From: Lachnospiraceae bacterium
GTDB taxonomy: Bacteria > Bacillota > Clostridia > Lachnospirales > Lachnospiraceae
Length of the DNA stretch: 64,000 bases
Direction of reading: 5' to 3'
Assembly: GCA_029008875.1 (NCBI GenBank)
Contig: JAQXJP010000038.1
Location: 1 to 64,000, forward strand
The notes under the pieces are model-generated. The model made no database searches. It was not told the DNA's origin and worked only from the letters and a program-made list of their open reading frames with translations. Below, piece after piece: positions 51,969 through 60,524 of this stretch. Each line of letters begins with the position of its first letter. Position 1 is the first letter of the stretch. The position numbers and the translations under genes were made by a program.

Positions 51969-52340
51969 TTACTGCCCCATGTACTGATTATGCTGTGATA
52001 TGTACTGCTGTGTTTGTTGCCATTGTTGCTCAAATTCCTGCTGTTTTTGCTGCACATATTGCTCCGATTGTTGTCTCTGTTGCTCAAACTGTTGCTGCTC
52101 CTCGGCTATCAACTGTCTTGTCTGCTCAATCCTTTGACGTTGCAGCTCCATGTCTTCTTTTGCCGCTTGAATTCCCTGATCCACCTGCTCTTGGCGCAAT
52201 TGTTGCTCCTGCTGTAATCTGTTCGTCTCCTCCTGCATACTCCGGCTGATATTCAGATACATCAGGAAGCCCATCCCTTTCCAAGCCATAAATGCCAAAA
52301 GCATAATCATTATCACTTTTCCAATTGTCATTTTTCTCAT
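51969..52340 (-). CDS. Membrane-anchored Gln-rich coiled-coil protein
   Basis: 123 residues. One membrane helix near the N-terminus (about 9-30), then a long Gln/Glu-rich coiled coil to the end (QEETNRLQQEQQLRQEQ, QQFEQQRQQSEQ). No enzyme domain. The helix and coil suggest a scaffold or spacer; the side of the membrane is uncertain. First gene of the FHA/PP2C operon, with the island element at 52390-52426. Confidence 0.8.
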   Translation of the reverse strand: MRKMTIGKVIMIMLLAFMAWKGMGFLMYLNISRSMQEETNRLQQEQQLRQEQVDQGIQAAKEDMELQRQRIEQTRQLIAEEQQQFEQQRQQSEQYVQQKQQEFEQQWQQTQQYISQHNQYMGQ

Positions 52341-52389
52341 CTTACATTTCCTCCTGATAATTAATGTGTTAATGTTTCTTTCTGCATTT

Positions 52390-52426
52390 ATCTTATCAAG
52401 GCTCTAGAAATTTTTTTTGCACTTTT
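52390..52426 (-). promoter_or_regulatory. Island promoter element, copy 4 (FHA/PP2C operon)
   Basis: AAAAGTGCAAAA from 52426, 19 bp, TAAGAT (52395-52390), 49 bp before the ATG. Confidence 0.78.
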
Positions 52427-52484
52427 TAGTATACCAGTTTCATTATAGTACTAATTTCCCGAGTAGCACAACGCTTTTCAGCAA

Positions 52485-53231
52485 TTATTGGGTTTTCGAA
52501 TTATAGGAAATAACCGTTCGTCCTCGATTGAATTCCTCTTCGCCAATCAAAAGGTAGTCATCCGTTCCGTTCGAATCGTTCCATGTAACATCCACATAAT
52601 AATAAGTTCCATCGATCAACACGCGGTTCCATGCATGCGTGCTGGTTGCTGTTGGGCTGCCATATCCTCTGATGTAATCCGTCGGAACTCCGGCGGTATT
52701 CATTAAGTCCTTAAATGCATTGGCATATCCCTGACAACGTCCCCTCCCTACTAAAATTGCTTGGCGCGTCGTATAGTAATCGGTATCATATGTCATGTGG
52801 TCACACAGGTATTGGTTTACGGCACGCACCTTTTCGAAATCATCCATATCCGGTGTGATAATCTGTGACACTACCCACTGGCACAACTCGTCTTTGGACA
52901 TTTCCGAGGGATTCTTTTCCTGTACTGTTTCCTCCTGTACTATTTCCTCTTGTACAGCTTCCCCTTGTACTGCTTCTTGTTGTACCATTTCCTGCTGCTC
53001 GGTTTCCCGCAATGCAGTTTTCTGCTGCACGGTTTCTTGGATAATCATTTCCTGGGAAACGACTGCCTGCTCGCAGATCACAGAATCCTCTAGGAAGGAG
53101 AAAACCTGTCCATTCAGCCGGATTCCACAGTCGGATTGGCCGATATAAAACAATCCGACTGCCAGCGTTATGTATAGAATCAACTGCTTTTCTGTTTTCT
53201 TGATCTGATTATTAATTAATGCAAGATTCAT
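52485..53231 (-). CDS. Membrane-anchored transglutaminase-like protein
   Basis: 248 residues. Membrane helix at 16-34, a Val/Gln/Glu repeat linker (about 60-105, five-residue steps such as VQQEA, VQGEA, VQEEI, VQEET), then a transglutaminase core with Cys166 (GRGRCQGYA), His199 (STHAWN) and Asp214 (VDVTWND). All three catalytic residues are kept, so it could act as a peptidase or crosslinker outside the cell. It follows the TPR gene by 24 bp in the operon headed by element copy 5. Confidence 0.88.
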   Translation of the reverse strand: MNLALINNQIKKTEKQLILYITLAVGLFYIGQSDCGIRLNGQVFSFLEDSVICEQAVVSQEMIIQETVQQKTALRETEQQEMVQQEAVQGEAVQEEIVQEETVQEKNPSEMSKDELCQWVVSQIITPDMDDFEKVRAVNQYLCDHMTYDTDYYTTRQAILVGRGRCQGYANAFKDLMNTAGVPTDYIRGYGSPTATSTHAWNRVLIDGTYYYVDVTWNDSNGTDDYLLIGEEEFNRGRTVISYNSKTQ

Positions 53232-53255
53232 GATTTTCTCCTTCCTGAATATTCT

Positions 53256-55337
53256 CTATTCTGCTTTTTTGCGCCGAATTATGAGGGCAGAAACAACTCC
53301 TATGAGAATCACTACAACACCTACACCTGCTACTGCCCAAATGGTATTGCCGGCAAATCCCTCTTCACTCTCCTGTTCCGCGGACTGTCCGACAGTTTCC
53401 GTCACTTCCTCATTCAGCACTTTTATCCCTGCCATCTCACAAAACTGCTCATCCGTAAGCAGATTTTTAAGTTCGCAGTCATGTACGATTTCCCGTGCTG
53501 AACTTGGACAATTATCCAGCAGGTACTGATAGATTTCTCTCGCTTTGTCAAAGCGGCCCAGGATGCTTTCCGCTATCAGCAAATCCGTATCCTCATATGC
53601 ATACTGGATACTGTCAATATCTGCGATTACCTCATCCGCCCCTTCCATTCCAAGGGCAGTAAGGGCTGCGGCTTTATATGCCTTTGCCTTCAAGGAGTCC
53701 GGGGCTTCTTTCAAATACTGATCAGCATAATTTAGTAATGCTTCGTAGTCCTCTTCCTGGTATGCAATCAGCATATAGTAGTAAGCGACATCATCTGTTC
53801 CTCCTTCTGAGAGATAATAGTCAATCTCAGTGCGTGCCTGATCATACTGACCTGACTGAATATAGCATTCTGCCATGTTGAGTATGCTAACCCTTGCATG
53901 AGCTTCCTTGAAATTGTTTTCATACATTGCTACTGCCATCTCATAATCCTGATTGTAGTAATAACAATTTCCCAACCCATTATTGGCATAATAGCTTAGT
54001 ATTCCCGCCTGATTTAATGCCTTTTTGTAGTATGGCAGAGCCTCCTCATACCGACCCAAACCGCATAGCAAAGAGCCAACTGTTTGCAAATAATAGTAAT
54101 TGTCTCCATCTTCTTCCAGACATCCCAAAAAGTAAGACAGATAACTTTCCAATGTTGTCTGCGTCATGTAAGAGGTATCAATGCTATCGCTTAACATGAG
54201 AGCCTGCATTTCCTTTGTTTGTGGCCACCCCGGGTATTCAGACAGAATCTGTAGTGCTTCCTCTGCCGTGATGTCTTTCCGGTACATAATGGTGTAGTTG
54301 TATGCCTTAAGATAGGTATCATCCATCTGGATTACTTCCCGGTATATATCCGATACCTCATCCAGCTTGCCACTTTTTCTTGCTACAACTGCAAGATTCC
54401 CCTTCGTACCGTTTGCCTCCGGATTCAATGCAACAACTTTTTCAAACAGTTCCTTTGCATCTTCATACTGTCCGAGTCCATCACAATAGATCGCTCCCAA
54501 TTTGTTCATCGACGCGGTATCCGTTGGATTTTCCAAGAGAATTTCCTCATACAGCGAAGCAGCTTCCTTTGCTAACCCCATACTGTAATAGGTATCTGCC
54601 TTTAAGCTTCGCAGATCCGCCCCTTCTTCGTTTTCCGCCTTCTCACAATATTGCAGAGCCTCTTCATAGTAGTCGTAGTCGGAAAGGGTATCGACGATTT
54701 CTTCATAGGTATATCCGCTCAAATAATTTGAGACAATGGTTTCCACATCACTCAATTTCCATTCCAATTCCAACGCCGCCATCTTTTCCCGATAATAATC
54801 TACATCACCATCTACCGCACACATCTCCTCATAGGCTTGCGCAGCTTTATCCGTCATTCCCAAATTCTTATAGCAATCCCCGATGGCTCTCAGATAGGTT
54901 GCTCTTATGGGGTCTTCGTCACCATAGCTGTTCAGAATATCCTTATATATTTCAATTGCCTTGTCATACTGCTTACAGCTTACCAACGCGTCCCCATAGA
55001 TGGATGCCATATAATTATCGGCACACCCCAGTTCCACTGCTTCGAAATAATATTTTTCGACATACCAGTATTCCTTTGCATTAAACATACTTTTGATTTT
55101 CTGTTCAAAGATAGCATCCGTTCCCCCTCCTTCCTGTATCAGTTCGTAAGCTTGATCATACAGTTCATTTGCTTTGTAATGGAAACCTTGCTCTTCTTCA
55201 CTTTTCCCGGCATTCCACAGTTCCGCCGCATCCGCCGCAAATACGGTTGCTATATTTCCAAGCAACATAGCACTTGCTAACATTCCTGCTACCATTGTTC
55301 TCATTGTTACTCTCTTCTTTGCTAATTTTTTTTTCAT
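53256..55337 (-). CDS. TPR-repeat surface protein with C-terminal membrane anchor
   Basis: 693 residues from the ATG at 55337 (AGGAGTGATTATT upstream). Signal peptide to about residue 34 (VFAADA), about 15 TPR-like helical pairs (AIEIYKDILNSYGDED, ALPYYKKALNQAG, ASLYEEILLENPTDTASMNKLGAIY) and a membrane helix near the C-terminus (AVAGVGVVVILIGVVSALI) with RRKK. The repeats are outside the cell, anchored by the helix, and would serve as a protein-binding scaffold. It leads the operon with the transglutaminase-like gene. Confidence 0.9.
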   Translation of the reverse strand: MKKKLAKKRVTMRTMVAGMLASAMLLGNIATVFAADAAELWNAGKSEEEQGFHYKANELYDQAYELIQEGGGTDAIFEQKIKSMFNAKEYWYVEKYYFEAVELGCADNYMASIYGDALVSCKQYDKAIEIYKDILNSYGDEDPIRATYLRAIGDCYKNLGMTDKAAQAYEEMCAVDGDVDYYREKMAALELEWKLSDVETIVSNYLSGYTYEEIVDTLSDYDYYEEALQYCEKAENEEGADLRSLKADTYYSMGLAKEAASLYEEILLENPTDTASMNKLGAIYCDGLGQYEDAKELFEKVVALNPEANGTKGNLAVVARKSGKLDEVSDIYREVIQMDDTYLKAYNYTIMYRKDITAEEALQILSEYPGWPQTKEMQALMLSDSIDTSYMTQTTLESYLSYFLGCLEEDGDNYYYLQTVGSLLCGLGRYEEALPYYKKALNQAGILSYYANNGLGNCYYYNQDYEMAVAMYENNFKEAHARVSILNMAECYIQSGQYDQARTEIDYYLSEGGTDDVAYYYMLIAYQEEDYEALLNYADQYLKEAPDSLKAKAYKAAALTALGMEGADEVIADIDSIQYAYEDTDLLIAESILGRFDKAREIYQYLLDNCPSSAREIVHDCELKNLLTDEQFCEMAGIKVLNEEVTETVGQSAEQESEEGFAGNTIWAVAGVGVVVILIGVVSALIIRRKKAE

Positions 55338-55382
55338 AATAATCACTCCTTCATTAATAAGATTTATCTTGTTTACAAGGTC

Positions 55383-55419
55383 ATCATATAGGAATCTTTG
55401 GAAATTTTTTTGCACTTTT
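55383..55419 (-). promoter_or_regulatory. Island promoter element, copy 5 (TPR/transglutaminase operon)
   Basis: AAAAGTGCAAAA from 55419, 19 bp, TATGAT (55388-55383), 45 bp before the ATG. Confidence 0.8.
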
Positions 55420-55437
55420 TACTGTTGCACTTTTCTA

Positions 55438-55476
55438 TAAAAAAAGACCACCGATTCGCATAAGAATCGATGGTCT
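55438..55476 (-). terminator. Terminator of the Cys-rich small protein gene
   Basis: 13-bp stem AGACCATCGATTC / GAATCGGTGGTCT with one G-T pair, then TTTTTTT on the minus strand. Confidence 0.88.
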
Positions 55477-55510
55477 GTCCATTAAATCAAGTATTCCGTT
55501 TTCCTATTAT

Positions 55511-55753
55511 CTACATCCGCTCCAACAGGGAGATTATCTTGTCGTAATTCTCCGGCTTATGTGGAAAAGTGCACTGGGAGCAATCCCTTTGGATTTTGCC
55601 ACCCTGTCCGCATTCTCCCGGTGTCCCGGGACATTTTTCCAATCGATACAGTGGACAATAGCAGAACAGGCAGTTGAACTCCTCCCCCATTCCTTCATGA
55701 CAGGGATAATATTTGCAATCTTTGTTCTTAAAATAGCGATGTGAATGCTCCAT
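55511..55753 (-). CDS. Cysteine-rich small protein
   Basis: 80 residues with ten Cys in pairs (CKYYPCHEG, CLFCYCPLY, CPGTPGECGQGG, CSQCTFPH), matching the cysteine-rich small domain family. Such proteins bind metal and are often found near cobalamin genes, none of which is here. No signal peptide. Stands between the TPR operon and the TgpA-like gene, with its own terminator. Confidence 0.85.
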   Translation of the reverse strand: MEHSHRYFKNKDCKYYPCHEGMGEEFNCLFCYCPLYRLEKCPGTPGECGQGGKIQRDCSQCTFPHKPENYDKIISLLERM

Positions 55754-55809
55754 TTTTGTTATTCCTTATCCAAACAAATTATTTTCAATCCAATTATTCT
55801 CACCCAATA

Positions 55810-58266
55810 TTATTTCTTCTCCAGCGTCCTTCGATAGATTCCAAGACAGAATGCCGCATCCATCTCGGTCATCTCTTCCTTGGAGAAAGCCGCTTGTTTC
55901 ACAAGCTTCATATATCTGTCCCAATCCTCTTTGGGCACCTGGGGATACAACTTCTCCAAGGTCAACGCATACTCGGCATCGGTCAGGCTCTTTCCCATTC
56001 CAGCCCAGGTCTTTTTCAACCTCTTGTATATTCTCCGATTGATCATCCTTACACTCTTTCGGTAATGTTCCCGCTTCAACTCCCGGCGAAGCAATTCCCT
56101 TTGCTTCATAATTTGGGTCTGATAGGCTCTGACAAATCCCCAGACAACTCCACCGGCGATAACCATTCCAATCAGTATCGAAAGGATTCTCCGGATCAAG
56201 GAACCATTCTCTGACTTATTTCCACCTCCGGATTCCGCCCCATTCATCGCTTGATTTCCATCACCGGTCCCAGAATCCCCTGTCCCGGATTCATTTCCCG
56301 ACTGTGTTCCTTCACCGGAGCCGGACTCCCCCCCTGTCGAGGTACCATCCGGCGTTTCATCCCCCTGCCCAGAACCATCTTGCGCAGAATCATCCTGCGG
56401 GGACCCGGTCTGCGAAGCCTCCGTCTCCGACGCCCCGCTTGTCTGTGTATCCGAACTATCCGAAGCCCCCGCCCCGGTGCCTTCTCCTGCTCCTCCGTAG
56501 CCCGGAGTCATCTCCACAGGAATCCATCCCACATTGTCCAGATAGATTTCCGCCCATGCGTGGGCATCGTGATCATACACCTCCGTGGGGATGCCATCCC
56601 CCAAATGATCGTTAAATTCCTGCGTCTTTATCACATAGCCGCTGGCATAACGGGCCGGAACACCCTGTGCCCGAAGCAGGCAGACCGCCGCGCTGGCAAA
56701 ATGATTACAATATCCCTTATGTCCGGTGGATAAAAAATATTCTATGGCATCCTCACCCGCAGATAGTTCATCCAGTTCCAAACTGTATGAGCATTGTTGG
56801 GCCAGCGCTTTGCGCACTGCATTTGCCATCTCTACTCGATAGTAATTTCCCGGTTCCTCGGAGATTTCCTCCACCTGCTCTTCCCCCAGCCACGTCACGG
56901 CGCTAGGCACAGCCTCGGGGACATCCATATAATGCTCCGCCACATAGGCATTGTACCAATCCCAGAATTCTTGATTCTGTGATGTTCCATAGAGGCTGTA
57001 GGACCGGTTTCCATCCCCCTGATAACTGTACATTCCCTGGGAGGAAATGTTCGTTTTCTCCGTATAGATGCCGTCCCCGGCGCAGTTCTCCAACAGAGAT
57101 TTCGGATAGTCGCTGTAATAAAATCCCCCGAGATTGTGGTATTCCTCCGTGGAATAGGTGATGGTATACCACGCACTTCTTCCCACACAAGCTCGGTATG
57201 GATTCCGAAGAATTGTGTTGCGCGCGTACTCCAACGAATATCCGGCAACACTGCAGGCCAATGAAAAATCCGACTCGTCCGTCCTCCAGTTGTGATTGAT
57301 ATATTCGCTGCCAAAAAAATTCTGCAGATACAGGTTATCCCGAATGTAGGTTTCTCCCTCCACGGTACAGATTACCTTGCCCTCGTATTCCGGAGTCTTG
57401 TTGCTCACATCGTGTTTTTCCGGGGTTGTCCCCTGCAACAGCCGCATCATGGAATCGAAATCCTTCAGATTGCTCTCCCACTGCCAGATTTTCTTCTGCA
57501 GCGGCATATGGTAAGAAAAGGTCTTCATTTTCGTCGCTGTAAAAAGAAACATGGAAAAAAGCATGATTCCCAACATGGCCAGGCATGCCGCCGCAACTCC
57601 CCAGATCTCATACGCTCTCCTGCTTCGTCTATGGGATGCCGTCTCCCATCCGCTCACTCCTCCGAATGGATTTTCCTCCCCCAATCCATAGACAAAAAGC
57701 CACAGCACCGCCGCCTGCAACAGCACCCATACGCCTGGGCTTTGCCCGATGTACAAAAGCGCCATCACCGGAAAAACCACTGGCAAAAAGTAAGTCCAAC
57801 GGATTCCCAGGCATTTGTGGATGGCGTAGGCCAACAGAATCATCAGCATGATTGCCCCAAAGCAGACAAATGCCACGTTTTGCAAATCCAAGTTCTCGTA
57901 GACCATACCCTTTTGATAGAATTTTCCCACCAGATTCAGGTAGCAGCCCCAAGTGTTGATAGCTCCCGACCAAACGCGCTGCCTGTTTGACACCAAGTAA
58001 ATCAAGAATCCGCCCACCGGAAGAAGGGAGGCAAAACGGTTCCACATTTCCCCCAACACAACCGCCAGCGCAAGAATTCCAAGCCCCGACACGACATACG
58101 GGGAGGTTGGTTGTACCTCCGGAAGCAGTTGCTTCCACATGCCAAAACAAATGCTCTCAAGCAGAAAAAGGGTAGCCAAATGAATCACCCCTTGACGGAT
58201 GATGTGATTCTTTTGATCTCTCTTTTTCAACCATACAACATCTCTTGCCATGTCTTTTTCTATCAC
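55810..58266 (-). CDS. TgpA-like membrane transglutaminase (DUF3488/DUF4129 type)
   Basis: 818 residues. About seven to eight N-terminal membrane helices, an outside transglutaminase core with Cys in HKGYCNHFASA, His in HDAHAWAEIY and Asp-type region WIPVEMTPGYG, then a Ser/Thr/Gly-rich linker (about 595-690), one more helix and a cytoplasmic DUF4129-like tail. GTG at 58266 is the annotated start; ATG at 58251 is possible, and neither has a strong ribosome site. It belongs with DUF58 and MoxR upstream, a known envelope-associated trio whose exact job is unsettled. Confidence 0.9.
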   Translation of the reverse strand: MIEKDMARDVVWLKKRDQKNHIIRQGVIHLATLFLLESICFGMWKQLLPEVQPTSPYVVSGLGILALAVVLGEMWNRFASLLPVGGFLIYLVSNRQRVWSGAINTWGCYLNLVGKFYQKGMVYENLDLQNVAFVCFGAIMLMILLAYAIHKCLGIRWTYFLPVVFPVMALLYIGQSPGVWVLLQAAVLWLFVYGLGEENPFGGVSGWETASHRRSRRAYEIWGVAAACLAMLGIMLFSMFLFTATKMKTFSYHMPLQKKIWQWESNLKDFDSMMRLLQGTTPEKHDVSNKTPEYEGKVICTVEGETYIRDNLYLQNFFGSEYINHNWRTDESDFSLACSVAGYSLEYARNTILRNPYRACVGRSAWYTITYSTEEYHNLGGFYYSDYPKSLLENCAGDGIYTEKTNISSQGMYSYQGDGNRSYSLYGTSQNQEFWDWYNAYVAEHYMDVPEAVPSAVTWLGEEQVEEISEEPGNYYRVEMANAVRKALAQQCSYSLELDELSAGEDAIEYFLSTGHKGYCNHFASAAVCLLRAQGVPARYASGYVIKTQEFNDHLGDGIPTEVYDHDAHAWAEIYLDNVGWIPVEMTPGYGGAGEGTGAGASDSSDTQTSGASETEASQTGSPQDDSAQDGSGQGDETPDGTSTGGESGSGEGTQSGNESGTGDSGTGDGNQAMNGAESGGGNKSENGSLIRRILSILIGMVIAGGVVWGFVRAYQTQIMKQRELLRRELKREHYRKSVRMINRRIYKRLKKTWAGMGKSLTDAEYALTLEKLYPQVPKEDWDRYMKLVKQAAFSKEEMTEMDAAFCLGIYRRTLEKK

Positions 58267-58341
58267 CTATCTGAGACAATCCCTTTTTGATTCCTGCGCA
58301 ACAGTTGCCCCTGTAATACCCCTGTCACTGCATCTATACTA

Positions 58342-59391
58342 TTACAACTGCAACTCCAGCATTTCCCGCCTGCCGTCCTGCCTGTTTACTTTCACTTCTC
58401 TCCCGTTTAGCCGTACTCGCTCCCGGTCCAGGGCAAGAGCATACAGATAATGCTCTCCCCGATATTTTTCCAGATAAAACTCCTGCAACTGTTTCGTATC
58501 CGCCTCCTGCATATCCTGCATCAAAAGAACCAGCGCACTGTAATAACTCTCCTCGTCGCTGACTCTCATACGAATCAAATCGTTCTCGCTCCTGCTCTGC
58601 CACACCACATAGTGGGGACACTCCGCATCCATCAGGGAGAACATAATGCTTGCGGCGAGCGCCAACCGCGATCCCCCCACCAGCAGAATCAGGGGACACG
58701 CCTTAGGCTGACTGTATTCCCGCACCATCAGATCATCCGCCTTGGCCGACAGTTTCCAGTGGATGCTCTGCAGCTTATCCCCGGGGCGGTATTCTCTCAC
58801 CGCGAAGGTCTCACTGTTGTCCTGCCCCGGCCGCTTCTCATCGTACTCCTCGGCATCCCCATAAAAATTTCTGACCGCTTCTCCAAGGCTTACCGGAATA
58901 TCCCACACCTTGGGCAACACAACCGCGTGGTCCACTGCATATGATTTCCTTCCAAGTGAAAAGAGCCCCATGAAATCATAGATTCGTACCCGGAGTATCC
59001 GAAACTCATAGTTTCCGGTCTCACGGAAAGAAACCTCATATTCCATGCGGTTCTCCCCGCGCATCACTTCCCCGGTGCGAAGCCATATGGTTTTTCCCTT
59101 TTTTGCCAGCGTGTTTCTGTACCATACCTTCACACGGCATTTGCGCAGGGGAAAACGGGAAGAATTCCTCATTACCAGATGCACCCCCACCGGCTGTCCC
59201 TCCTCCGCAATTCCCAGGGGAATCTCCATGAGAAACTGCACTTTTCTCATGGCCACACCCAGATTCACCAGCGAGAAAAGCACCAGCACTGCCATGCCCA
59301 CCCCCAGCATTCCGAAGGCCACGCTCTCGTACAAGATACTGACAAATAAAAACAGAATGGCCGCCCCCAAAGCGGCAATATAGCTAACCAC
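58342..59391 (-). CDS. DUF58 protein
   Basis: 349 residues. Two N-terminal helices (about 2-40), then a beta region (ENRMEYEVSFRETGNYEFRILRVRIYDFMGLF) and the DUF58 core DKLQSIHWKLSAKADDLMVREY (about 200-221), followed by a vWA-like part. It starts at GTG 59391 and overlaps the MoxR stop by 8 bp, so it is coupled to that ATPase, its usual partner. Confidence 0.9.
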   Translation of the reverse strand: MVSYIAALGAAILFLFVSILYESVAFGMLGVGMAVLVLFSLVNLGVAMRKVQFLMEIPLGIAEEGQPVGVHLVMRNSSRFPLRKCRVKVWYRNTLAKKGKTIWLRTGEVMRGENRMEYEVSFRETGNYEFRILRVRIYDFMGLFSLGRKSYAVDHAVVLPKVWDIPVSLGEAVRNFYGDAEEYDEKRPGQDNSETFAVREYRPGDKLQSIHWKLSAKADDLMVREYSQPKACPLILLVGGSRLALAASIMFSLMDAECPHYVVWQSRSENDLIRMRVSDEESYYSALVLLMQDMQEADTKQLQEFYLEKYRGEHYLYALALDRERVRLNGREVKVNRQDGRREMLELQL

Positions 59392-60346
59392 GATACTTTT
59401 CCCTCTCCATATACGAGGTGGGCTGCTTCACATGGGATAAGACATCCTTGAGAATGGCTTCCTCGCTGACCTTTGCCACCCGGGCCTTGGTATTACGCAC
59501 AATGCGATGTCTGCAGACATCCAGAAAAACATCCGTCACATCATCCGGAGTGACATAGTTTCTCCCCTGCAAAAAAGCCCACGCTTTCGTCATGCGCACA
59601 CAGGCGATGGTTCCTCTGGGGCTGATTCCTAACTCCACATAGTCATTCTCCCTTGTATTTTTCATAAGGTAGGCAATGTAGGTGTAGATGTGATCGTGCA
59701 TAAACACATTTTCCACCGCCTCCATCAGTTTCAGCAACTCGGATGCCCCAATCACCCGCTCCACTCCGTCCGCCATGCGGCCATTGCTCTTGCCCTTGGC
59801 AATCTCCACCTCACTGGCAACGCTGGGATAGCCCATGCTCATGCAAATCATGAAACGGTCCAACTGGGATTCCGGAAGCAGCTGAGTTCCCGCGCTTCCC
59901 TTGGGATTTTCCGTCGCCATGACAATAAAAGGCTGTGGAACATCCTTGGTCTCCCCGTCTATAGTCACTTTCCCCTCCTCCATCACCTCCAGGAGGGCGG
60001 ACTGGGTCTTGGGGGAAGTCCGGTTGATTTCATCCGCCAAAAACAGGTTGCACATCACACTGCCCGGCTGATAGGTGAATTGCCCGGTTTCCTTGTCATA
60101 CATGTGAAATCCCAAAATATCCGCCGGCATCACATCCGGCGTAAACTGCACCCGGTGATTGTTCAAGTCCATGGCCTTAGAAAAAGCCAGGGCAAGCGTC
60201 GTCTTTCCCACCCCCGGCACGTCCTCCACCAAAATATGTCCACCTGCCAAAATGGCGGCGAAGGCTTTCACAATACATTCGTCCTTGCCGGATACCGCCT
60301 TTTTCACTTCCTCAATTACCAACTGCGCTGTCCGCTTTTCATCCAT
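59384..60346 (-). CDS. MoxR-family AAA+ ATPase
   Basis: 320 residues from the ATG at 60346; GGGAGG lies about 11 bp upstream, and a GTG frame to 60379 is possible. Walker A VEDVPGVGKTTLAL, HRVQFTPDVMPADILGF, Walker B LFLADEINRTSPKTQSALLE and sensor MATENPKG are all as in MoxR. These chaperone-like ATPases act on vWA proteins such as DUF58. First gene of the trio; a TATAAT lies at 60456-60461 without a good -35. Confidence 0.94.
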   Translation of the reverse strand: MDEKRTAQLVIEEVKKAVSGKDECIVKAFAAILAGGHILVEDVPGVGKTTLALAFSKAMDLNNHRVQFTPDVMPADILGFHMYDKETGQFTYQPGSVMCNLFLADEINRTSPKTQSALLEVMEEGKVTIDGETKDVPQPFIVMATENPKGSAGTQLLPESQLDRFMICMSMGYPSVASEVEIAKGKSNGRMADGVERVIGASELLKLMEAVENVFMHDHIYTYIAYLMKNTRENDYVELGISPRGTIACVRMTKAWAFLQGRNYVTPDDVTDVFLDVCRHRIVRNTKARVAKVSEEAILKDVLSHVKQPTSYMEREKYRG

Positions 60347-60474
60347 CCTTTTCCTAACCTCCCATAACACTTTCCACACCGGTGATGTCCTTCACCACTT
60401 CGCTTGCAATGATGAATCCGTTTCTATCCCACATACCTCTTGATTCACTCTCACCATTATACCCTATTTCCAAG

Positions 60475-60500
60475 AAAAAAGGGGCTGTTTTTACAGCCCC
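60475..60500 (-). terminator. Terminator of the chemoreceptor gene
   Basis: GGGGCTG / CAGCCCC stem (60481-60487, 60494-60500) followed by TTTTTT on the minus strand. Confidence 0.88.
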
Positions 60501-60524
60501 TTTGGATGGTTAAATAAAAATGTC

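Noticed and set aside
52014-52217. Leu-rich plus-strand frame (67 residues)
   Set aside because: Complement of the Gln-rich coiled coil (CAG/CAA read as CTG/TTG), not a gene.
37435-55337. Type VII or type VI secretion locus
   Set aside because: Kinase, FHA and PP2C genes are shared with those systems, but no EssC/FtsK ATPase, WXG100 protein, sheath, baseplate or ClpV gene is present in the window.
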